Assembly (NCBI RefSeq): GCF_019703515.2
Contig: NC_059346.1
Coordinates: 49,459,501 to 49,523,500, forward strand
Source of the DNA: Myxocyprinus asiaticus
Taxonomy: Eukaryota; Chordata; Actinopteri; Cypriniformes; Catostomidae
Length of the DNA stretch: 64,000 bases
Direction of reading: 5' to 3'
In this document: piece after piece, positions 57,900 through 64,000 of the stretch
Numbering within the stretch: the stretch's first letter is position 1
How the letters are laid out: the number at the start of each line of letters is the position of its first letter
Made by a program: the position numbers and the translations under genes
Notes under the pieces: model-generated
The model's database searches: none
What the model saw: the letters and a program-made list of their open reading frames with translations, nothing else
What the model was told of the DNA's origin: nothing

Positions 57900-58690
57900 G
57901 TAGTGAGGAGGGGCTTAATCCAGCAGGAGGTCTGAGAGGGGAAGGCAGGGAATGGTTTTTTTTTTCTTTACATTGAAAAACCCAGGAATCTGTCTGGCTG
58001 AGAGTTGCAGGAAATGCTCTGCCATATCAGATGTCTCATAAGGTAGATGATGAGGCTAGAGAAGGACCGGCCTTAATGATTATAGTGACGACTGCGGAAT
58101 TGTTGCAAACTATGACGTTTGCTTGTCCAAAGGGAACCCCATATAACGCTGCCCATGACGATGGGATAAATTTCAAAGAGAGCGGAAGAGGGAGCGTAGG
58201 AAGATGAGGAATGATGCGCTTGGCAAAATTGAGCTGGCCTAATAGGGACAGGAGATCATGTTATGAGACCCAAACTGACCGGAGGACGACGTGCAAATAG
58301 ACCTGATCCTGTCAAGTTTATCTTTAGGCAGGGAAGCTTGCATGATTAAAGAATCGAGCATGATGCCGAGAAATTCGAGAGACATGGCAGGGCCCGTGTT
58401 TTTTTCTTTTTTTCTTCCTCCACTTGAGAGAGAAACACCCAACTTGTGAAAAAGCTAGATAGGACGTCCAAAAATAGGGGTGGGGCAGTGGGGTGATCGA
58501 TGAGCAGGAAACCGTCGAGCAGGTGTAGTACAAAAGGGAGCTTAATGTGATTGAGAAGGATCCAGTATAGGTCTTTCGATAGAAAATTACAATGTGAGGG
58601 CTGCAAAGTAAAATTTTGACTGCCATGGAAATTTAGAGAGGCCAGTCGGCGGGGAGAATGGGCATGATTTTGAAAGTGTCTTTGATATCT
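57900..58690 (-). pseudogene. Ngaro-like reverse transcriptase and RNase H remnants
   Basis: Pieces in order: DIKDTFKIMPILPADWPL (motif A, Asp present, stop after PL), a gap where motif B should be, LPFVLHLLDGFLLID (motif C, YLDD changed to LLDG), LEFLGIMLDSLIMQASLP, LGQLNFAKRIIPHLP, then NNSAVVTIIIKAG from the RNase H end. Several stops, frameshifts and deletions. Confidence 0.75.
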
Positions 58691-58692
58691 GC

Positions 58693-58696
<4 letters not shown>

Positions 58697-58760
<64 letters not shown>

Positions 58761-58762
58761 CC
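58697..58762. repeat. (TA)n microsatellite
   Basis: About 32 TA units. Open frames of Ile-Tyr repeats on both strands are artefacts. Confidence 0.95.
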
Positions 58763-59450
58763 TGTAAAACCAGCAGACCATGCATGGTCCATGGCATGCA
58801 GCTCCAGTGGACTGAATTTCGGTATCTGCTGCGAGAACACCTATCCGGCCTGTGATGTCCAGAGGAAGGAATCCTACTGCCTGCTGCTGACGAGAACTGC
58901 CCTGAATATATATATATACATACACACACACATACACACACCTACGTACATTGAGTGTAGCAAAACGAAAACAATGATAACTTTAAAATCAATAAGGCAT
59001 TTGGCAACATAGTTGAAGAAATAACAAAAGCATTTGGGGGAGCTATGACTTACCAGCAGGAACAGAATTAACGGAGCAAGATGAAATTAGTGAGCTTGAT
59101 TCGGCACAGGTTTTATCCAATGATTGCCAAACCTACTTACCTACTACTAAATGTAATATCCCCAACCATGTGCATTAAAAGTGAACAGCATCTCTGTGAT
59201 GTTTAGCATTAACATTTATGTTTTAGCAAACCCTATCTTACCACAGCCTTAACTGTTTATCCTACTATATTCAGAGAACATAAAATGTATATGTTTGGCA
59301 GTATTTTCGGGAACTGGTTTCCTGTTGGGCAGACAAACTACTTGAGATATTGGCAAAAGTTTCAGCCTTTGTTCAGCACCTTTGTACCTGCCAGCTCCAT
59401 TTATTTCAATCATTTTTACTCGACTTTAGTTGGTCAAACTTTAATTGTCT

Positions 59451-59481
<31 letters not shown>

Positions 59482-59524
59482 GTGAGAAGTGAAGACATAT
59501 GCATTAAGTGAACATGTACGTATA
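58763..59524. other. Non-coding DNA with simple repeats
   Basis: No gene seen. TA/CA simple repeat at 58906-58942 and a poly-A run at 59454-59480, beside the LINE 3' end. Confidence 0.5.
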
Positions 59525-60424
59525 GAGTCAAGTCGTTTTTATTTGTATAGCATTTCATAACACACATCATTTCAAAGCAGCTTTACAGAAAATCATGCAT
59601 TAACAGAAAATGAAGCTGTAATATCTATAATGTCTTAGAGGCATCATTGTGTAGTTTGATAAAATAAGATTGTGAATTGTGTTTAAAAATAAGTAATTAA
59701 ATAATAATTGTATTTAGAACCCCAGTGAGCAAGCCGAAGGCGACTGTGGCAAAGAACACAAAACTCCATAAGATATTGGTTAATGGAGAAAAATAACCTT
59801 GGGAGAAACCAAGCTCACTGTGGGGGCCAGTTCCCCTCTGGCTAACATCATGAATATAATGCCAATATTACTTATGTATAGTGCAAGTCATGGTTTAAAA
59901 TTATTAAACTAAGTAAATGTTAAGGGTCAGTGTTTGAACAAAGATTTTGTATGAACTGTAAGATTAATGACTAATGTCTTTGAAGTCCATCCTGGATTAA
60001 CTGCAGGAGTTCACATAGATGCATTGTCCTTGTTAGTTGGCTAATGAAGCGTTTTGTTGGCAATCAATTGATAATCCGTGTCTTATGGTTGGAGTTGGCA
60101 TCAGCTCATCCTCTGAAGTCCATCGTAATAGACTGAAGTGATGTTTGGCTGGCACCGGCTGCTATTAGTCGTCATCACTCAGAGACAAGTAACAGTGGAG
60201 TCGAACACGAAGCAGGAATGGAGCTGGATCCAGCCGGTTCTGGTGACCTCAGGACAGGAGTTCCGAGGTTGAGACAGGGAAACAAATAGAATAATAGTAG
60301 CATAGGTGCCATTAAATTTATTGCAGAGTTATAGATCATGATCAATGTTTCTGGTTCCGGCAGACCTAACTAAAGCAGCCTAATTGTGAGTTGGAGGATA
60401 AATTAGGTGTACACCTGGCTAAAT

Positions 60425-62316
60425 AGATGAGTTTTTAGTCTAGACTTAAACTGTGTCAGTGTGTCTGCATCTCGAACAGTGTTAGGGAGACTATTTCATA
60501 GTTTAGGAGCCAAATATGAAAAGGATCTACCTCCTTTTGTGGATATTGATATTCTAGGAACTATTAACAGGCCAGAATTTTGCAATCGTAATGAACGTGA
60601 TGGAATATAGCGTGGTAGAAGGTCACTTAAGTACTGCGGAGCTAGACCATTCAAAGCTTTGTACATAGTTAACAGAATTTTAAAATTAATACGAAATTTA
60701 ACAGGTAGCCAATGTAATGATGATAAAATGGGGCTAATATGATCATATTTCTTGGTTTTAGTCAGCACTCTGGCTGCTGAATTTTGAACCAATTGAAGTT
60801 TATTTATTGATCTTGCTGGACATCCTCCCAGTAACGCATTACAATAATCTAGTCTTGAGTTTATGAACACATGAATTTGTTTTTTGGCATCAGCAACAGA
60901 GAGCATGTGTCGTAATTTAGCAATATTTCTTAGGTGGAAGAATGCTGTTCTACAAACATTGGTAATTTGATTTTCAAAGGACTGATTGGTATGAAATATA
61001 ACACCTAAGTTATTCGCTGTTGAAGACGATGTAACAGTACATTCATCGAGAGTCAAATTATATTTTAGTGGCTTGTTTTTATAAGTTTTAGTCCAATAAT
61101 TAGTACCTCTGTTTTGTTGGAATTGAGTAGAAGGAAATTGATTGGCCATCCAATCTTTTATTTCATTGATACACTCTGCTAATTTGGAGAATTGTGAAAT
61201 TTCGTCAGGTTTTGAAGAAATATAAAGTTGGGTATCATCGGCATAACAGTGGAAACTTATTCCACGATTCCTGATAATATCTCCCAGGGGAAGCATATAC
61301 AAGGAGAAAAGCAGAGGCCCTAAAACTGATCCCTGTGGCACTCCATACTTTACTTTTGTTTGGTTTGATAATTCATCATTTACATAGACAAAGTGGTAGC
61401 GGTCTGCTAAATAGGACCTAAACCATGCTTATGCAAGTCCACAAATGCCAACATAATTCTCTAGCCTATTCAAGAGAATGTTGTGATCTATCTTGTTGAA
61501 TGCAGCACTAAGATCTAAAAGCTCTAGAAGTGAAATGCAGCTGCGATAAGTTGATAAGATCAAGTCATTTGTAACTCTGATAAGTGCAGTCTCTGTACTG
61601 TGATGGGGCCTAAATCCTGACTGAAATTGTTCATATATACTATTTCTCTGTAGAAATGAACATAGTTGGGAGGATACTACATTTTATAGTATTTTCGACA
61701 TAAATGGGAGATTTGAAATTGGTTTATATTTAGCCAGTTCTCCAGGATCAAGTTGTGGCTTCTTAATAAGCGGTTTGATAACTGCCATTTTAGTTTCTTG
61801 GGACATGTCCTAAGGATAGCTAGGAGTTATAATATTAAAAAGAGGTTCTGAGATTACAGGGAGTACCTCTTTTAAGAGCTTAGTTGGAATTGGATCTAAC
61901 ATTCATGTTGTGGCTTTTGATTTTTCGATAAGTTTTGTTAGCTCTTCATGACCTATGATAGCGAAGGATTGAAGTTGCACGTGAAGAAAATTATGAGACA
62001 CTGTTTTCTGAGGTACTGGGACAGATGACTGCATAATTCCAATTTTATTTCTGATTATTTCAATTTTATCAGTAAAGAAATTCATGAAGTCATTACTCTT
62101 GTGCTGTGACGGAATATCTGGTTCAGTTGAGGCTTTATTCCTAACCAATTTAGCCACAGTACTAAATAAACACCTAGGATTGTTGTGGTTATTTTCTATG
62201 AGTTTGCTAAAATATGCTGACCTGGCAGCTTTTAGTGCCTGTCTGTAGCTACAGACACCATCCTTCCATGCACCGCAAAATACCTCTAATTTTGTATTCT
62301 TCCACTTGCACTCCAT
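60425..62316 (-). pseudogene. L2 LINE ORF2 linker and reverse transcriptase, degraded
   Basis: 62316-61903: linker (SYRQALKAARSAYFSKLI, CLFSTVAKLVRNKAS). 61900-61342: RT motifs with stops ([41 protein letters not shown]). 61341-60496 is open: [15 protein letters not shown] (motif B), [13 protein letters not shown] (catalytic YADD), [48 protein letters not shown]. It ends LAPKL at a TGA where Trp is expected, and the tail (RDADTLTQFKSRLKTH-like) runs on to about 60425. The C-terminal RT half is well preserved. Confidence 0.87.
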
Positions 62317-62468
62317 TTTCCAAGCTGCTCTCTTGAGAGCATGAGTGTGATCATTGTTCCATGGTGCAGGGCTTTTTTCTTTAATTTTCTTTAATCGAAG
62401 GGGGATGACACTATCAAGAGTGCTAGAGAAGACTGTATTTATATTTTCTGTTATTTCATCAAGTTCTT

Positions 62469-62940
62469 CTAGGCTTGTGTGTGAGATAGATCTGGAAGAT
62501 TATTAGTGAAGCTAACTTTAGTGGTCGAAAGAATAGTTCTACTTGAACGATAGCGTGGTGTAGATTGAGTAACATTAGCTGATCGTAGCATATAAGAGAC
62601 GAGGTAATGATCTGAGATGTCATCGCTCTGTGGTAGAATTTCTATAGTATCAACATCAAATCCATATGACAGAATTAAATCTAGTATATGATTATGGCAA
62701 TGAGTTGGTCCTGTCACATTTTGTCTGACTCCAAGAGAGTTGAGAATATTGATAAATGCTAATCCCAATGTGTCATTTTCATTATCTATGTGAATGTTGA
62801 AGTCACCAAAAATTAAAGCTCTATCTAGGTTTCAGTCAAACAGAGCGCATCCAAACTATGATCTGTAATAATTTCATTTACAGTTAGTGCTTTGGTAGAA
62901 AGAGATCTAATGATTATTTGCCCTACCTTCATATGATTTT
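62469..62940 (-). pseudogene. L2 LINE endonuclease remnant, central deletion
   Basis: LSTKALTVNEIITDHSLDAL and CLTET (N-terminal block) lead at about 62829 straight into GDFNIHIDNENDTLGLAFIN and the C-terminal block GPTHCHNHILDLIL, DDISDHYLVSY. The middle of the AP-type endonuclease between the CLTET and GDFN blocks is missing. Confidence 0.75.
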
Positions 62941-63168
62941 TATCTTAAAATGTTTTGTTTTGTTCAAGTTTGACCTTAATAAAAAATTTTCTAAATGATT
63001 TAGTGAGAGTTTTGTGTTTGGTAGTTCGGGGAACAGACACAGTCTCTATGTGATATCTAGGTGATATAGTCTCTATATGTTGTAATTTATGTGACCTGTG
63101 TGACATCTCAAGGCAGCTAGCAGACGTTCGGATTAACCAGTTTGTCTGCTTCCTGACCTGGGCCCCAG

Positions 63169-64000
63169 TTAGTCAAATACTATCATTATTAAGATTATGA
63201 GCCAAATTACTTGAGAGGAGAGCGGCACCTTCCCTGGAGGGATGAGTCCGTCTCTTTTTAGCAGGTCAGGTCTACCCCAAAAACTCTTCCAATTGTCTAT
63301 AAATTCTATGCTATTCTTCAGACACCACTCAGACATCCAGCCATTCAGTGACACTAATCTACTATAAACCTCATCATCACAATGAGCAGGGAGGGGGCCA
63401 GAGCATATTACAGTGTCTGACATCGTTTCTGCAAGTTCACACAGCTCTTTAACTATCTCTAGTGATCTCCAACTGGCGAAGCCGGACATCATTAGTGCTG
63501 ACATGAATAACAATTTTAGAAAATCTACGTTTAGCATTAGCCAGCACTTGCAAATTTGATCTGAAGTCAGGTGCTCTGGCACACGAAATGCATTTAACAA
63601 TAGTGGCTGGAGTCTCTATTTCCAAGTTCCTTACAATAGAATCACCAATCATTAGGGCTCTTTCAACATGATTCTCAGTGGGTGCATCACTGAGTGGGGA
63701 GAATCGACTGGAAACCCAATCAGAAAAGGGAGAGTGGTGTCGCTTTGCTGAGCGAGTATGCCACTGAGACATCACCCAAATGCCCTGCTGTGGGAGCTCT
63801 AAAACCGGAACCAAAGTGTGTGTGTTGCTCACTGTTCTACCCACATCCGAAACAGTATCTACCAGCTTCTCTTTCTTACTGACCACCACCAGCATTCAGA
63901 TGCGTGTCTCTAACTCATTAACCTTCTCCATCAGCCTGACTCATTTCTTACATTTATCACATGTGAATCCCTCACTGCTGATGGAAGAAGCTATTGTAAA
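63169..64000 (-). pseudogene. L2/CR1-type ORF1 with zinc head, coiled coil and SGNH esterase domain
   Basis: From the window edge: SSISSEGFTCDKCKK (Cys pair), a stop, a Leu-rich coiled-coil start (EKVNELETRI), then ERALMIGDSIVRNL (SGNH block I, Ser in GDS), CISCARAPDFRSNL, IVIHVSTNDVR (block III), and after a frameshift near 63500 SGPLPAHCDDEVYSRL and WKSFWGRPDLL. A one-base deletion near 63244 moves the terminal DGL/H-P block out of frame. In CR1/L2 elements this ORF binds RNA and carries lipolytic activity. Broken here by at least two frameshifts and one stop. Confidence 0.8.

Larger units (their letters stand above)
55380..58695 (-). mobile_element. Ngaro-like tyrosine-recombinase retrotransposon remnant, split by Tc1
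   Basis: Minus strand, from 58695: RT remains, RNase H scrap, recombinase, then (beyond the inserted Tc1 at 56251-57497) the tandem array. The YR C-terminal box GHSFRIGAAT and RT phrase LEFLGIMLDS with KLDRI are of the Ngaro type rather than the DIRS type of copies A and B. Gag and the RT N-terminus are missing; a (TA)n microsatellite begins at 58697. Terminal repeats were not delimited. Confidence 0.7.
59525..64000 (-). mobile_element. L2 LINE with esterase-type ORF1, 5' end outside window
   Basis: Read from 64000 downward: ORF1 zinc/coiled-coil head, SGNH esterase, endonuclease remains, linker, RT, and a long 3' UTR (CTTGGTTTCTCCCAAGGTT, GTAAAGCTGCTTTGAAATG) ending in AATAAAAACGACTTGACT at about 59525. 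The 3' UTR is of the fish L2 type. At least 4.5 kb is present. Confidence 0.9.

Noticed and set aside
58633..58941. Open frames with Ile-Tyr repeats
   Set aside because: Translation of the TA microsatellite and its flanks.

Overview
The window looks like vertebrate nuclear DNA from a ray-finned fish, most likely a cyprinid (carp/barbel type). The basis is the mixture of repeats: DIRS-like and Ngaro-like tyrosine-recombinase (YR) retrotransposons, L2/CR1-group LINEs, TTAA-bounded foldback MITEs, a tRNA-headed SINE of the kind common in carps, Tc1-like elements, hAT elements and long microsatellites. Nothing bacterial or viral is visible. Families were recognised by eye from coding motifs and terminal sequences, so family names are provisional and boundaries come from visible repeats and target-site duplications (TSDs).

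Layout. 1-2389: L2/CR1-group LINE entering from the left edge. 2.4-8.8 kb: AT-rich DNA with MITEs, a 0.4 kb polypurine tract and an hAT-type element (7965-8830). 8849-13534: DIRS-like element copy A, minus strand. 13.5-23.9 kb: AT-rich non-coding DNA with TTAA MITEs, a 1.9 kb inverted-repeat element (16506-18415) and a tandem duplication. 23928-24252: the only convincing host coding sequence, the first coding exon of doc2b on the minus strand; the rest of the gene would lie at lower coordinates and I could not find its next exon. 24.6-37.6 kb: microsatellites, foldback elements, a complete non-autonomous hAT with perfect TSDs (30747-31929), two SINE copies (one split by a LINE tail) and a deleted Tc1-like element. 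37802-43724: DIRS-like element copy B, plus strand, same family as A. 43.7-49.3 kb: piggyBac-like TTAA candidates, LINE scraps, a strong hairpin and a 168 bp CT run. 49344-52268: nearly full-length LINE. 54.2-58.7 kb: L2 fragment, then a Ngaro-like element with a ~130 bp tandem array, split by an almost intact Tc1-like transposon. 59525-64000: L2 LINE with an esterase-type ORF1, minus strand.

How the parts work together. The two DIRS-like copies are in opposite orientation and flank the doc2b first exon and its 5' region. Each has lost what the other keeps: A has an uninterrupted RT core but no recombinase gene, B has the recombinase region but stops inside RT. No transposable element here has an undamaged full set of proteins. 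I found no clearly new biological system; the most useful observations are the YR-retrotransposon architectures, the duplicated DNA next to the doc2b splice donor, an overlapping upstream ORF at the doc2b start, and several well-delimited nested insertions.
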